A DNA stretch of 64,000 nucleotides from Argyresthia goedartella (GCA_949825045.1 OX463813.1:1860001-1924000); one strand, 5' to 3'; positions 33,683 through 45,506 are shown, counted from the first letter of the stretch. The notes: generated by a model not told the origin, from the letters alone. A program made the numbers and translations.

Positions 33683-34319
33683 GCTTTTTAGGGTTTTGTA
33701 GAGAAACAAGGAACGCTTATAGTTTCGTCAAGTCTGTCTGTCCGTCTGTCCGTCCGTATGTCACAGCAACTTTTTTCCGAAACTATCAGGACTACATGGT
33801 TGAAATTTGGTTTGTATATGTAGTCTGTGGACTGCTTTACAATTTTTATACAATAAATAAAAAATTTAAAAAAATGGGGCTCCCAATACATGGAACTGAA
33901 ACCAAAAAATATTTTTTTCGTGTAACCTATAATGTGTCTTTAAAAAACCGGCCAAGTGCGAGTCGGACTCGCGCACGAAGGGTTCTGTACCACTGTACAA
34001 TGGTAGGGATTGTGTGGAGTGAATAGTTTGGATTGCTTTCACACTTCATATACGTTACCAGGTGCATTCATAAGTTTGTAGTTTGTATTGCAATAATTGT
34101 TGTATGGGAGCCCCTTTAAATATTTTTTTTATTCAGTTTTTTAGTATTTGTTGTTATAGCGGCAACAGAAATACATCATCTCTGAAAATTTTAACTGTCA
34201 CACTATCACGGTTCATGAAATACAACCTGTTGACAGACGGGCAGACAGACAGACAGACGGACAGCGGAGTCTTAGTAATAGAGTCCCGTTTTTACCCTTA
34301 GGGTACGGAACCCTCAAAA
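33683..34319 (+). repeat. Pair of adjoining dispersed repeats, copy B
   Basis: Duplicate of 12362-12620 and 12621-12998; the border between the two repeat types is at about 33941/33942. Confidence 0.7.
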
Positions 34320-34695
34320 TGAGGTTCCTGAAACCAGTTTTCCTGTCACGGTCAGTTTTATGAGTATTTGCTGTCACAGTCAGTTTTATGAGCTAATCAG
34401 TCATTTTGTCAACAAAATAAAAACATGATTTCTGGTCTAAGATTTAAATACAAACCATAATATTGTTTGTTATTTTATAAAGTTGCGCCCCCCACGTCAC
34501 TGAAACATTTTGTTTTCTAATAAAAATATCTAAAAATTATAAAATTTGTGGCTGTAAGCGCTTGCTGTCGCGCTCCAAATATCGGGCACTCGACCGGCCG
34601 GGCGTGTCCGCACTTTGCGGTTTATTCAGGACAAATTGAATACGGCAATTTGTGAATCAAAGTTATGCCAGGCATAAGTAACACATTTCCTTTAA

Positions 34696-34878
34696 TAAAA
34701 ATAATATCTTGGACTATTTACACACATTGATCTAGCCCCAAACTAGGATTCCCTGTATCTTGGGTACTAGACAACGGTACACATACTTATATAGATAAAT
34801 ATTAAATATTATACTTAGATAGATAAACAACCATGACTAGGGTAAAACATCCGTTGTCATCAAACAAATATTTGCCCC
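34696..34878 (-). repeat. S1 SINE, body half (split by Gypsy)
   Basis: Matches 13375-13557 and ends in CCCC, which is repeated at 40151-40154 after the Gypsy element. The tRNA-like head continues at 40151-40217. Confidence 0.85.
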
Positions 34879-35520
34879 TGTGGGTTATGATGATGGTTGT
34901 GGTGATTCGGCGCCAGTAAAACAAAGTACTTACTGGTTTAGTCCATGTAATCCGTAAGGCACATCAGGTTATCCACGTATGTTTCAAGACAGAAGGCACA
35001 AAAGAATAGGAAGCACAAGCACAGAGTCATAGTCTAGTATAGGCAGGAGAAAAACACAGCACATATATTATATTATCAGCGATAGGAAAGCAAATCTATA
35101 TACAATTAACATCAAACATGAAGCAAAGCGTAAGCGTGGCGCGATGGCGGCGAGCGTGCGTTCCGCGTTATGTTTCATAGGTGACTGATTGGTTTGGCTG
35201 ACTTCTGTCCGGCGATGCCGATCACGCGTTATCATCGTGGAACAGGTCGCCGCGGAGGGCTAGGGAGTTCGGACATTCGATAGAATCGAACGGGCATTAT
35301 CGATGTATCGACCAGTCGATAATAAGTTGGTAAGTATGCTACTTATATATCTATATTATATCTACATGTATTTAGTTATATATGTTATTTATATATATAT
35401 ATATATTTGTAGTCAGTATTTTTGTGTAGTTTGATTAAGTATGTAAGTATAAATATTAAAAGTTTTAAGTTGTAATTGTTTGTGTGTAAGTATGGAGTAT
35501 GTGTAGATAAATAGGCTACA
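34879..35520 (-). repeat. Gypsy 3' LTR
   Basis: 642 bp, TGTAGCC...AACCCACA on the minus strand. It contains a cluster of four CGATA/TATCG motifs at 35278-35321 and a TA-rich tract at about 35375-35408. Confidence 0.95.
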
Positions 35521-35540
35521 CCACTCCCCTCCAGAGACCG
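35521..35540 (-). promoter_or_regulatory. Polypurine tract
   Basis: On the minus strand GGAGGGGAGTGG directly precedes the TGTAGCC start of the 3' LTR (plus-strand 35521-35532). This purine run is where plus-strand DNA synthesis is primed in LTR retroelements. Confidence 0.75.
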
Positions 35541-38500
35541 TTAAGGGCGATAATAATCTGGAAACCTGACCTGGCGGCCAGAACGAGTGACATAGTTCCT
35601 TGGAGCAGGAACTGGATTAGAGACAATAGGTATAGGGAGACTTTTTTGTATGTCTACATCGTCAGGTAGTGTGAAAGCGGGTTTAAGTCTGTCTATAGAC
35701 ACTGTCTTCACCTTATTATTTACAACAATTTTGAATACCTTGTCTCCTCTGGAAAGTACTTTATGTGGCCCGGAGTAAGCTGGCTGAAGAGAACCTCGCG
35801 ATGCGTCTTCACGAAGGAACACGTGATCACAGGTAGTAAGCTCCTTGTAAATAAATACTTTAGGCTTACTATGACGGGCAGCTGGCACGGGTTTCAACTT
35901 TTCAGCAAAGAGTCGCAGCCTAGTAGAGAACTCCGATATGTCGGTTGTTCCGCTCGTGCTAGGGTTGAAAAACTCTCCAGGGAGTCTCAGTGGCTCCCCG
36001 TATACCAGTTCTGCTGAAGAGCTCTGCAAGTCCTCTTTAAATGCAGTCCTGATGCCTAACAAAACCCAGGGCAATGATTCGGTCCACCTTTCATTCGCGT
36101 GGCACACTATTGCGGCTTTGAGCTGCCTATGGAATCGCTCAACGAGACCGTTACAGGCAGGATGGTATGCCGTTGTACGCCTATGCTCAAAACCTGCTAG
36201 CTTAGACAGACATTGAAATAATGCCGACTCGAACTGGCTTCCGCGGTCCGTTGTTATGTCTGTTGGACAACCAAATCGGGCTATCCACGCTGATAGCAGC
36301 GTTTTTGCTACGGTCTCAGCTGTGATGTCCTCTATCGGTATTGCTTCAGGCCAGCGGGTAAACCTATCCACAGCGGTTAAGCAATACCGATAGCCGCGTG
36401 ATAAGGGAAGCGGGCCGACCAAGTCAAGATGGATATTTTTAAAGCGGGCTTGTGGTAGTTTAAAGGTGCCAAGGGGGGCGGTAACGTGGCGATTTACCTT
36501 GGCGCGTTGACACTGAAGACAAGTGCGCGTCCACTCCCTGCAGTCCTTCCGTATGCCAGGCCAGACAAACCTGTCGGCGACTAACTTTGCGGAAGCGTTA
36601 GCACCTGGGTGACTGAGGGAGTGTAGGCTCTCGTAGACTTGTCTACGATGGATCCTCGGGACATAAGGCCGGGAAGTCGGCGTGCTGACGTCGCAGTACA
36701 GAGGTGATCGACTATTGGGAACGTGAAGTTTCTGCAACTGCAAGGATGAGCCATTGCGTAACAGCTCTTGCAGCTCTTGGTCTGACTCCTGTGTATCGGC
36801 TAGTGTTTCGAGGTTAACTGGAGCTCCCAGTTCTTCTATACGTGATAAAGCATCAGCGACAACATTATCTCTACCAGATATATGCCGGATATCAGTAGTA
36901 AACTGCGAGATAAAGTCTAGGTGCCTATACTGCCTTGGCGAACAGTTTTTCTTTCTTTCGTGAAATGCAAAACTGATCGGCTTGTGGTCGGTATACACAA
37001 CGAAATGCCTGGCCTCGAGCATATGCCGAAAATATTTTATAGCCTCGTAAATGGCCAGTAATTCCCTGTCATAGGGAGAATACTTAGTCTGGGATGGTGT
37101 CAGCTTGCGAGAAAAGAAGGCAAGCGGCTCCCATGCGCCGTCTTTCAGCTGCTGGAGAACAGCTCCGATGGCCTTGTCGGATGCGTCGGTGATAACGGCA
37201 AGGCTGGCGGCGCAATCAGGGTGAGCTAATAAGGTGGCATTAGACAAGCTTTCTTTACAAGCTTCAAAAGCTATTAGTTGCTCACCAGAAAGTGTGATCG
37301 GTTGCGATCCCTTGGCCGAACCACTCAGCAAGGCGTGCAGCGGGGCTTGTATTTGGGCCGCTAGAGGAAGAAATCTCCTATAAAAATTGAGCATGCCTAA
37401 AAAAGCTCTGAGCTGCCGGACGGTTGCTGGAGGAGGGAAATCCTTTACCGCTTTTACTTTGGAGTCTAGGGGCCTACATCCTTTCTCTGAAATGCTGTAT
37501 CCCAGGAAAGTGACTTCACTTTCACCGAAGACGCATTTTGAGGTGTTCACCAACATCCCATAATCCTTAAGCCTCTGAAAGACAGCTCGCAGATGCTCCT
37601 CGTGTTGCTCGGGGCTGCGGGAATATATCAGAAAGTCATCTAGATAAGAATAGACGAAGTCAAGTCCTCTCGTCATCTCGTCAACGAAACGCTGGAAAGT
37701 CTGTCCTGCATTACGAAGACCGAACGTCATGTACGGGAATTCGAATAACCCGAATGGAGTTGTTATGGCGGTCTTCGGAATGTCTTCAGTGCTGACAGGT
37801 ATCTGATTGTAAGCTTTTTCCAGATCTAATGTGCTGAAAATAGTGCAACCTGCAACGCTGTGTGTGAAATCGTGGATGTGCTTGATCGGATACCTGTCAG
37901 GCACCGTACGTGCGTTGAGCTTACGATAGTCTCCACATGGGCGCCAACCGTTGTCTTTCTTCGGCGCTAAGTGGAGAGCCGATGACCAGGGACTCTCGGA
38001 GGGCCTGGCTGTGCCACTAGCAAGCATGGACTGGAACTCACGCTGAGCGATCTTCAGCTTATCCGGAGCTAGACGACGAGGGGGAGTAGCAACTGGTGGT
38101 CCAGGTGTAGTGCGTATATGGTGTACAGTGTTATGTGGTGATGGGTGGTGTTTACCGGCTGGTCGAGTTATCTCCGGATACTCTTCGAGGATACGATGGT
38201 ATCGCGTTTCGCCAGTAGCAACCTTCACGGAAGACACGCTCTTACAATCTGCTGTGGTGGCAATAGCTGCAATTGATGTTAAATTATCTATGAGGCGTTT
38301 ATTGCGACAGTCTACAATAATGCTATAGAAATTTAAAAAATCTACACCTATTATTGGTTTAGTTACATCGGCAACTACAAAACGCCAAGCAAAACTTCTA
38401 CGTAAGCCTAAATCCAAATCTAAGTTTACATAACCGTAGGTAGAAATATTTGAACCGTTAGCAGCACACAAACTGTAATTAGTCTTTGCACGTCGATCAT

Positions 38501-38624
38501 GGAGCGCCGACCGTGGGAAGACGCAGAGGTCACTACCAGTGTCGACCAAAAACTGCGTCTTCGAGGTTCGATCGGTGACGAATAGACGGCCAGTTGAAGT
38601 GGAAGGGCAATCGTCCGCCGCCAT
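35541..38624 (-). CDS. pol: Gypsy Pol polyprotein
   Basis: 1027 residues from ATG at 38624. Aspartic protease VDTGSD (27-32). RT with [11 protein letters not shown] (227-237), [13 protein letters not shown] (263-275), [10 protein letters not shown] (301-310) and catalytic YLDD (327-330). RNase H with [13 protein letters not shown] (478-490), [11 protein letters not shown] and YTDHKPI (544-550). Integrase with His668-His672-Cys702-Cys705 zinc binding and catalytic Asp734, Asp793, Glu829 (D,D-35-E spacing). A C-terminal segment ([20 protein letters not shown]) resembles the GPY/F-type module. The ATG overlaps the gag stop by 1 nt (TAATG), so translation may depend on termination-reinitiation. 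All catalytic residues seen are intact. Confidence 0.95.
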   Translation of the reverse strand: MAADDCPSTSTGRLFVTDRTSKTQFLVDTGSDLCVFPRSALHDRRAKTNYSLCAANGSNISTYGYVNLDLDLGLRRSFAWRFVVADVTKPIIGVDFLNFYSIIVDCRNKRLIDNLTSIAAIATTADCKSVSSVKVATGETRYHRILEEYPEITRPAGKHHPSPHNTVHHIRTTPGPPVATPPRRLAPDKLKIAQREFQSMLASGTARPSESPWSSALHLAPKKDNGWRPCGDYRKLNARTVPDRYPIKHIHDFTHSVAGCTIFSTLDLEKAYNQIPVSTEDIPKTAITTPFGLFEFPYMTFGLRNAGQTFQRFVDEMTRGLDFVYSYLDDFLIYSRSPEQHEEHLRAVFQRLKDYGMLVNTSKCVFGESEVTFLGYSISEKGCRPLDSKVKAVKDFPPPATVRQLRAFLGMLNFYRRFLPLAAQIQAPLHALLSGSAKGSQPITLSGEQLIAFEACKESLSNATLLAHPDCAASLAVITDASDKAIGAVLQQLKDGAWEPLAFFSRKLTPSQTKYSPYDRELLAIYEAIKYFRHMLEARHFVVYTDHKPISFAFHERKKNCSPRQYRHLDFISQFTTDIRHISGRDNVVADALSRIEELGAPVNLETLADTQESDQELQELLRNGSSLQLQKLHVPNSRSPLYCDVSTPTSRPYVPRIHRRQVYESLHSLSHPGANASAKLVADRFVWPGIRKDCREWTRTCLQCQRAKVNRHVTAPLGTFKLPQARFKNIHLDLVGPLPLSRGYRYCLTAVDRFTRWPEAIPIEDITAETVAKTLLSAWIARFGCPTDITTDRGSQFESALFQCLSKLAGFEHRRTTAYHPACNGLVERFHRQLKAAIVCHANERWTESLPWVLLGIRTAFKEDLQSSSAELVYGEPLRLPGEFFNPSTSGTTDISEFSTRLRLFAEKLKPVPAARHSKPKVFIYKELTTCDHVFLREDASRGSLQPAYSGPHKVLSRGDKVFKIVVNNKVKTVSIDRLKPAFTLPDDVDIQKSLPIPIVSNPVPAPRNYVTRSGRQVRFPDYYRP

Positions 38625-39487
38625 TATCGACTGCCCCTGGGGTTTTCCGCTTTGTAGTCACATGGACGGATGCACTTGCCGGCCTTCTCTCCAAACTTGC
38701 TATGGTACCAGCATACTGGGTACTTCCTGTAGTTGGATTGCGAGCGCTGCCTGCTAGGACTGCGTTTGCTACGCGAAGCTGGTGTACGAGATCTGGAACT
38801 CCTTCCTTCAGACAGGTTCTGGAACTGCTTTCGAAGCTCAGAAATCTCGTGTGCAAGCTCGTTGATGATGGAGCTGGGTACGCCGTCGCTTACTGCAGCA
38901 ATCTTTGGTGCGGGCGGAATAATATCGTGCACTCTATCTGCCAAGTCTGAGAGATCGTCCAGAGATGTTGCAGCTGGTTGACCTGCGAGCACTGTCTGGA
39001 TGTTGACGGGTAGGCGACTAATCCAGATGGTCTTCATAAATTCGTCGGTTACGCTTGAGCCAGCTAGACCTTTTAGATGGCGAAGGAATTGGGACGGCTT
39101 GCGGTCCCCTAGTTCCTCATGCATCAATAGCTGTTTAGCTTTCTTTTCCTTTGTATCGCTCAGCCTCTTCACCAACTCGGTCTTTAGTTTCTGGTATTTG
39201 TTGGTCGCTGGAGGGTTAATTATGATATCTTTGATCTCTCTGGAGTATTGGTTGTCAAGGTGCCCAATGATATAATTAAATTTGGTGGTATCATTAGTAA
39301 CCCCCGATATGGCAAATTGGCCTTCAACCTGAGCGAACCAAATCTCGGGTTCTTCTGCCCAAAATGGTGGTACCTTTACTCCGACCTTAAATATACTGGC
39401 CGCATTTATCGATGTCGATAATGTCGACTTGCCTCCATCACTAGTACCGGGGTTCGGGGCTTGCGTGTCGTTGTTTTTGTCTTCCAT
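38624..39487 (-). CDS. gag: Gypsy Gag
   Basis: 287 residues from ATG at 39487 (MEDKNNDTQ), just inside the 5' LTR and partly overlapping the PBS region. A GTG at 39505 is in frame but lies inside the PBS. The capsid-like region has [19 protein letters not shown] (about 35-55) and [22 protein letters not shown] motifs typical of arthropod Gypsy Gag. The C-terminal Ser/Arg stretch is followed by CWYHSKFG...AGKCIRPC, a Cys/His module in place of the classic CCHC knuckle. Gag packages element RNA. It ends TAA overlapping pol ATG. Confidence 0.9.
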   Translation of the reverse strand: MEDKNNDTQAPNPGTSDGGKSTLSTSINAASIFKVGVKVPPFWAEEPEIWFAQVEGQFAISGVTNDTTKFNYIIGHLDNQYSREIKDIIINPPATNKYQKLKTELVKRLSDTKEKKAKQLLMHEELGDRKPSQFLRHLKGLAGSSVTDEFMKTIWISRLPVNIQTVLAGQPAATSLDDLSDLADRVHDIIPPAPKIAAVSDGVPSSIINELAHEISELRKQFQNLSEGRSSRSRTPASRSKRSPSRQRSQSNYRKYPVCWYHSKFGEKAGKCIRPCDYKAENPRGSR

Positions 39488-39494
39488 GTTCAGT

Positions 39495-39507
39495 GTCGGG
39501 GTCACCA
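39495..39507 (-). promoter_or_regulatory. Primer binding site
   Basis: One base after the 5' LTR the minus strand reads TGGTGACCCCGAC, beginning TGG as expected for a site pairing with a tRNA 3' CCA end. I do not assign the tRNA. Confidence 0.75.
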
Positions 39508-39508
39508 G

Positions 39509-40150
39509 TGTGGGTTATGATGATGGTTGTGGTGATTCGGCGCCAGTAAAACAAAGTACTTACTGGTTTAGTCCATGTAATCCGTAAGGCACATCAGGTT
39601 ATCCACGTATGTTTCAAGACAGAAGGCACAAAAGAATAGGAAGCACAAGCACAGAGTCATAGTCTAGTATAGGCAGGAGAAAAACACAGCACATATATTA
39701 TATTATCAGCGATAGGAAAGCAAATCTATATACAATTAACATCAAACATGAAGCAAAGCGTAAGCGTGGCGCGATGGCGGCGAGCGTGCGTTCCGCGTTA
39801 TGTTTCATAGGTGACTGATTGGTTTGGCTGACTTCTGTCCGGCGATGCCGATCACGCGTTATCATCGTGGAACAGGTCGCCGCGGAGGGCTAGGGAGTTC
39901 GGACATTCGATAGAATCGAACGGGCATTATCGATGTATCGACCAGTCGATAATAAGTTGGTAAGTATGCTACTTATATATCTATATTATATCTACATGTA
40001 TTTAGTTATATATGTTATTTATATATATATATATATTTGTAGTCAGTATTTTTGTGTAGTTTGATTAAGTATGTAAGTATAAATATTAAAAGTTTTAAGT
40101 TGTAATTGTTTGTGTGTAAGTATGGAGTATGTGTAGATAAATAGGCTACA
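39509..40150 (-). repeat. Gypsy 5' LTR
   Basis: 642 bp and apparently identical to 34879-35520. The minus strand is the transcribed strand. The CGATA cluster recurs at 39908-39951. Confidence 0.95.
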
Positions 40151-40217
40151 CCCCCACCGGAACTCGAACCCCTTGGCTTCGTAGGCAGCGTCACTGCCGA
40201 CTCGGCCATTCGAATCG
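40151..40217 (-). repeat. S1 SINE, tRNA-like head half
   Basis: It continues the SINE from 34878: a B-box-like part and the head ending GGCCGAGTCGGC-type sequence (minus strand). It matches 13554-13620. Confidence 0.8.
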
Positions 40218-40713
40218 TTAAGGGCTGAACATAGGCCAATGGCATTGAGAATTAGACAAAGAAAACAAATACCCGTCGCATCGCGTCGAAGCAGACTGAC
40301 GCATGCTCCCGCGCAGAGCCCCGCGGGGCAGCCCGCGCTCCGAGACCAAGAAAATTATAGAAAATATTACTAAACTCCTGTATTAACATTAAAAATAAAA
40401 TAAAACAACCAAAAATTTTCCCTTTTTTTACCTATTTTTGCGTGTAAGTTTCATATAGGAAACTGATTTCGTCTGCGAGCGCTTGTTCATTTAGTTAAAT
40501 AATAATGCATTGCGCAAAATATTTTTAAGTATTAAATATGTGGCGTTAATTCAGTGTATGTCACTAAATCTTAATTTAAAATAGTTAAATTTATTACATC
40601 AATATTTATTACTGAATGTTATTTATCAATCGCAATCCATTATGCAAAATTACATTAGCATGTTTATAATAATAAAATCAATGTTAATAATCTAATCTTA
40701 ATATTAATCCTAA
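40218..40713. other. AT-rich stretch, copy B
   Basis: Duplicate of 13621-14116; no gene. It ends with the TAA target at 40711-40713. Confidence 0.5.
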
Positions 40714-41547
40714 AAATCGGTTCGGCAGCAAGTACCGTACAAGCAACTTCTCTTGAGAAGAATTCTTTTTTTAACTATTTAGGTATTTAGTGCTTAACCC
40801 TTTAAAGGGCAAGGTATTTTTTCACTGTTTTTAGTGTTTTTTTGGTGTAAGTACGTATTAGACAGTTAGTAAAGACGTAAAAAAAATACTTTAAAAAATC
40901 ATGTATATATACACATACACACACACTTAGACATCGCTCTGAAAATAATAACAAATGATTTTCCAGGTCTTGAAACGCAAAGAAAAAACAAAATTATTCA
41001 GTTAATTTTCAGTTTGATTAATAATATTCGCTGATATTAATAATGAAAATATCATTATTGCCGATCTCTGCTGCAAATGATTCTTAAGGTCTTAAAACAT
41101 AAAGAAATTACGAAAGTAACTATTCCCATTTCCTAACTGATCATAACAACTTTCAATTGAAGTTAAAAATTAAAAAAAAAAACAATTTTTTAACATTACA
41201 CAATAATTAATAAATTTTATCGAATTTAAAGAATTTTCACGAAAAAGATGACGTCATAGTGGGTCCGCCATTTTGAATTTTAAAAAACTGATGAAAGATT
41301 CGAAACCAGCACCCTCAAAAACCCACATCTACCCCTCAATACTTGGAATTACATACAAAATTAACGTTGCGTGTTCAAAAAAGTCAGTTTTTTACAAATA
41401 AAAAACGAACCGCTGGACCGATTTTTTCTAGACTCCTTTCAGATCTAAGTCATGACGTGGCGTATCGATTGATATGGTCATCAAAGCGATTCGGTCCAGT
41501 AGTTATTGAGAAAACGAATTCCATAATTTTGATCACGTACATACGTA

Positions 41548-41585
<38 letters not shown>

Positions 41586-41694
41586 TCACTCTAAAAATGA
41601 TTGCAAATGATTCTCCAGGTCTTAAAACGTAAAGAAAACACAAAATTACCTATTTCAATTTTCAGACCTATTATAATAACTTCTCAAGAGAAGT
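40714..41694 (+). mobile_element. Non-autonomous element with hairpin ends (family H1), copy B only
   Basis: 981 bp, absent from copy A (site 14114-14116). The left end AAATCGGTTCGGCAGCAAG is followed by the subterminal hairpin CTTCTCTTGAGAAG; the right end has the reverse complement CTTCTCAAGAGAAG plus T. The flanks permit a TAA or TA duplication, or insertion between A and T with no duplication. A (CA)n microsatellite sits near the right end (41552-41581). Diverged partial copies of the right-end block occur inside (40918-41015, 41062-41160 with CAACTTTCAATTGAAGTT). The second copy at 52695-53669 shares both ends but not the middle. There is no coding capacity. Subterminal inverted hairpins, an internal microsatellite and variable interior resemble Helitron/Helentron-derived non-autonomous elements (inference). 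Confidence 0.85.
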
Positions 41695-42521
41695 TAATAA
41701 TCAAATCTTAATAATCTAGTCTTAATAATCTAATTAAATATTGTTAATAATAAAATAATAATAAACAAATATAATAATACTAACTTAATAATAATAATTT
41801 AATAATAGTAATTTTTAAATGGATAATGCATCCACTTATGTTGAATCATAAATGTCACTTTGCATTATATAAACTTTAATATATTTTGTACGTTGAAGCG
41901 GACAAGCGCACCGTTTTTTATTAGTAGATAGGAGCGCGGACTACAACCGCCTACGTCACGGTATAACCTGTCGGCGCGCTCGCCTCCCCCGGAGTGGTGT
42001 ATGCGCGGCCGCCGCCGGACAGTGAGCTTGATGATACGACGCGAGACGCATGTCGCTCTGTTCCGCCGCTTTTGCTTACGCTCCGCTATCGAAATTACTT
42101 ATGCGCCTAATATCAACCGCTGTGCTTGTTCCTTCTCTTTCCATTTCTCCTTCTAAGACTGTGCTTGACTATATGTACTGTGTGCTATACGTCGCTTTGA
42201 AATAAACTGTTAAACAGTGTTCTTGTTTACATTCACCGCGACCCGCACTATACTCAAGTAAGTGTTGCGTAGGCACAAGCCTACTAAAAATATAACAGAT
42301 ATCCGGTAATTTTAAAAGTCCATTCTTATCTCTAATAGACCTTTAATAACATATATTTATCCTACATTCTTATGTTGTCTATGTGCGCTTCTAGTGTCGT
42401 GCGTATTTTTAATGCGGGACGCGGGGCGCCATATTTAGAGCACCCACATGAGGGTCAATCCCATAGTGACTCCCCCAGGATTGCCAAATTTACTTACTTA
42501 ATTAAAGGGGCCTATACATTT
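41695..42521. other. AT-rich and LTR-like stretch, copy B
   Basis: Duplicate of 14114-14940, including the LTR-like candidate (about 41881-42281). No gene. Confidence 0.5.
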
Positions 42522-43286
42522 AACTGAAACCAAAAAATATTATTTTCATCACACATATATGTGTAGCGTGTCTGTAGAAAGGTCTTTAAAAATGACGATG
42601 AGGTTCCTGAAACTAGTTTTCCTCAAAGCGAATGGATAAAGAAACAGACCCTTCCAAAGTGAACGGATAAAGAGACAGACCCTTCCAAAGTGAATGGTTA
42701 AAGAGACAGACCCTTCCAAAGTGAACGGATAAAGAGACAGACCCTTCCAAAGTGAACGGATAAAGAGACAGACCCTTCCAAAGTAAATGGATAAAGAGAC
42801 AGACCCTTCCAAAGTAAATGGATAAAGAGACAGACCCTTCTAAAGTAAATGGATAAAGAGACAGACCCTTCCAAAGTGAATGGATAAAGAGACAGACCCT
42901 TCCAAAGTGAATGGATAAAGAGACAGACCCTTCCAAAGTAAATGGATAAAGAGACAAACCCTTCCAAAGTGAATGGATAAAGAGACAGACCCTTCCAAAG
43001 TGGAAAAATTTCCCCCCCCTCTGACTTTTAAAGTAATAGAGTAAAAAATCTAAAAAATTATATGCTGTGTATATCAATACACAGTTTCAACGAAAATTAG
43101 TCTGAATAAAATAAAATAAGCGATTTTTAAGATATAAAACATTTATTAAAACCGTAAAGATAAATTTATCATTGATACAAAAACTATGAAAAACAAAGTT
43201 ACAACACAAACATCCAGTCACATAATTACTTGCTACAACGGAACCCTTCAAGGGCGAATCCGACTCGCACTTGGCCACTTTTTATA
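42522..43286 (+). repeat. Dispersed repeat with minisatellite, copy B
   Basis: Duplicate of 14941-15705. Confidence 0.65.
42630..43001 (+). repeat. 31-bp minisatellite, 12 units, copy B
   Basis: Same unit count and same order of variant units as 15049-15420. No expansion or contraction since duplication. Confidence 0.95.
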
Positions 43287-43450
43287 TTTGTATTTTTTCT
43301 AACAGTGACTTAAAACATCGTGAGGAAATCCTCATATCTCGGTTGCTGCGGCGATCGGCTAGCCCCTTCTCACGCAAAATGCGAGTAGGTATTAAATAAC
43401 TGGTAAATGTCGACGCAACTAAAACGTAAAGGCATAATCATAAACATTTA

Positions 43451-43644
43451 CATACAGGCACATACATTGCTTCCGACCCCTCACTAGAATACCCTATATC
43501 GTAGTAACCAGAAATAGTGACGTCTCACACATATAAATATCGAAGACCTGGGGTTTTTTTGTGGACCAGCCGGTGATCGAACCCGGGACCTCTCGCATGG
43601 TAGGCAGAGCGACAATCGCTGCTCCACAACTGTGGCAACGCTAA
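43451..43644 (-). repeat. S2 SINE, copy B
   Basis: Duplicate of 15870-16063. Confidence 0.7.
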
Positions 43645-44193
43645 CCAAGGTATGTGAATAATTTTCCATGAAAAGGCTTCACATTAGTAACATCCACTAG
43701 TCGCGCATAAAGGCGAGGGCACACTTGCCAAGAAACGCGGGGAAAAGTAAATGCTTTATGTATTCCCTCGGAGGCTCAAGTGGCGTGGCAGAGAGCATCG
43801 TTAGCGACATTCAGACGGAGCTGAAAGCTGGCGCGCAGCGGACGCATTAAATGTGAAACTAGATTTCTGGTAAATGGAAACTTTATTAATTTTCCTTCAG
43901 GTGCGGTGCTGAAAGCATTAGAAAATATTGAGAAATGAAACCCAACTTTACTGCGTTTTCTTCGGCTCCTAATTTTATTAATTTTTCTTTTTAGGGTTCC
44001 GTAAAGAAACAAGGAACCCTTATAGTTTCGTCAAGTCTGTCTGTCCGTCCGTCCGTCCGTCCGTATGTCACAGCAACTTTTTGCAGAAACTATTCGGACT
44101 ACACAGTTGAAACTTAGTATGTAGATGTATTTTGTAAACTGCTTTACGATTTTTATACAAAAAATTAATAATTAAAATAATTAAAGGAACTCC
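43645..44193. other. Gene-free stretch and left half of an interrupted repeat, copy B
   Basis: Duplicate of 16064-16612; the dispersed repeat part begins at about 43995. Confidence 0.5.
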
Positions 44194-45047
44194 CCAAACA
44201 AACTCAAACTCAAACTCAAACTCAAAAGTACTTTATTACTGTAGATATTTACATATACTTAGCAAACGTAATTTTTTGCCTCTTCTCTACATTGGACCAC
44301 TTTGGGAGAAGAAGGGCGTAGAAACTACCACAGATTGATTTTTAGGTCTCTTTTAAAAATAGGTTGTGCTTAACTAATACAATTATGATTTATTTTTATT
44401 TAATAAACTGGAATAAATATTTACAAAATTATTAACAGCAAGGTCTGTGTTGAGCCAGATTATACAGTCCTGTCATTTAAGTAATCTTGAACATTGTAAT
44501 ATCCCTTTTTCGACAAAGTCGCTTTAACCTGCTTTTTAAATTGCTCAAATGGCAATTTCAAAATCTCCAGAGGTATCTTATTGTTGTAGAGAATTCACTG
44601 ACCCTTGAAATAATTGCTAACCTTCGCGAGTCTAAAACGGGGCGCACATAGTCTGTGATTATTTCTTAGGTAAACATTACAGCTATCGCTAAGTTTGGAA
44701 AATGTTGTAAGGTTCTTGCGTACATACATTATATTTTTAAAAATAAATTGACTAGCTACTGTTAGTATGTCAATTTCTTTAAAAAGCTCTCTTAAGGAGT
44801 CTGTTCGTTTAAAATTATAAATTGCTCGAATAGCTCTTTTCTGTAAAATAAAAATAGTTTGAATATCCGCTGCTTTCCCCCACAACAAGATACCATAGGA
44901 CATCACACTATGAAAGTAACTAAAATATACTAGCCTAGATGTAGCCACATCCGTTCTTTGTCTGATGTTCCTAACAGCGTAAGCCGCAGAACTTAATTTA
45001 CCAGCCAATTTATCTATGTGGGGTCCCCACTGCAATTTGCTATCAAT
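44194..45047 (-). pseudogene. CR1-T LINE 3' fragment, copy B
   Basis: Duplicate of 16613-17466 with the same TGA premature stop after GQ (frame 44595-45047) and the same TTTGAG tail. Confidence 0.85.
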
Positions 45048-45506
45048 GGAACTGAAACCAGAATTATTTTTTTTCACCAAACCTTTATGTGTGGGGGTGA
45101 CTTTAGATAGTTCTTCAAAAATGACGTTGTCGTTCATGAACCTTTTCCTCAAAGTAAACCGTCAAAGGGACAGAAATCAGAAATCAGAAATCAGAAATCA
45201 GAAATCAGATATTTTATTGTGGTACGTAGTTTAAAGTAGATGTTACATAGTATGTTTTGTCCTTACGTCCAGCCGCGAGGCGTACAAATAATACAAATAA
45301 CCAAATAAACAACAGGTGAGTTAAAAAATATAGGCAACAAACAATACATTAAACCATTACAATAATACAATGATGTCAAAAAAAAAAAAAAATGTCAAAT
45401 ATATTATTATTGTATGTCATATGTAAAATTGTATTTAGTAAAAGGTGATTAAAAAAATTAAAAAAGATGTCAATGGCAATAGTTTAGTAGATATAACATG
45501 TCAACA

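Larger units (their letters stand above)
34879..40150 (-). mobile_element. Intact Gypsy LTR retrotransposon, copy B only
   Basis: 5272 bp between CCCC target duplications (34875-34878, 40151-40154); copy A shows the empty site with five C (13554-13558). LTRs are 642 bp each (34879-35520, 39509-40150), begin TG and end CA on the element strand, and look identical. Internal order on the minus strand: PBS, gag, pol (protease, RT, RNase H, integrase), polypurine tract. No env-like frame. All ORFs are open, so it appears complete and very recently inserted. Confidence 0.95.

Noticed and set aside
39488..39505. Upstream GTG start for Gypsy Gag
   Set aside because: The GTG lies inside the primer binding site; the ATG at 39487 is the simpler start.
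34879..40150. Env gene making the Gypsy element an endogenous retrovirus
   Set aside because: Pol ends 21 bp before the 3' LTR, so there is no room for an env frame.
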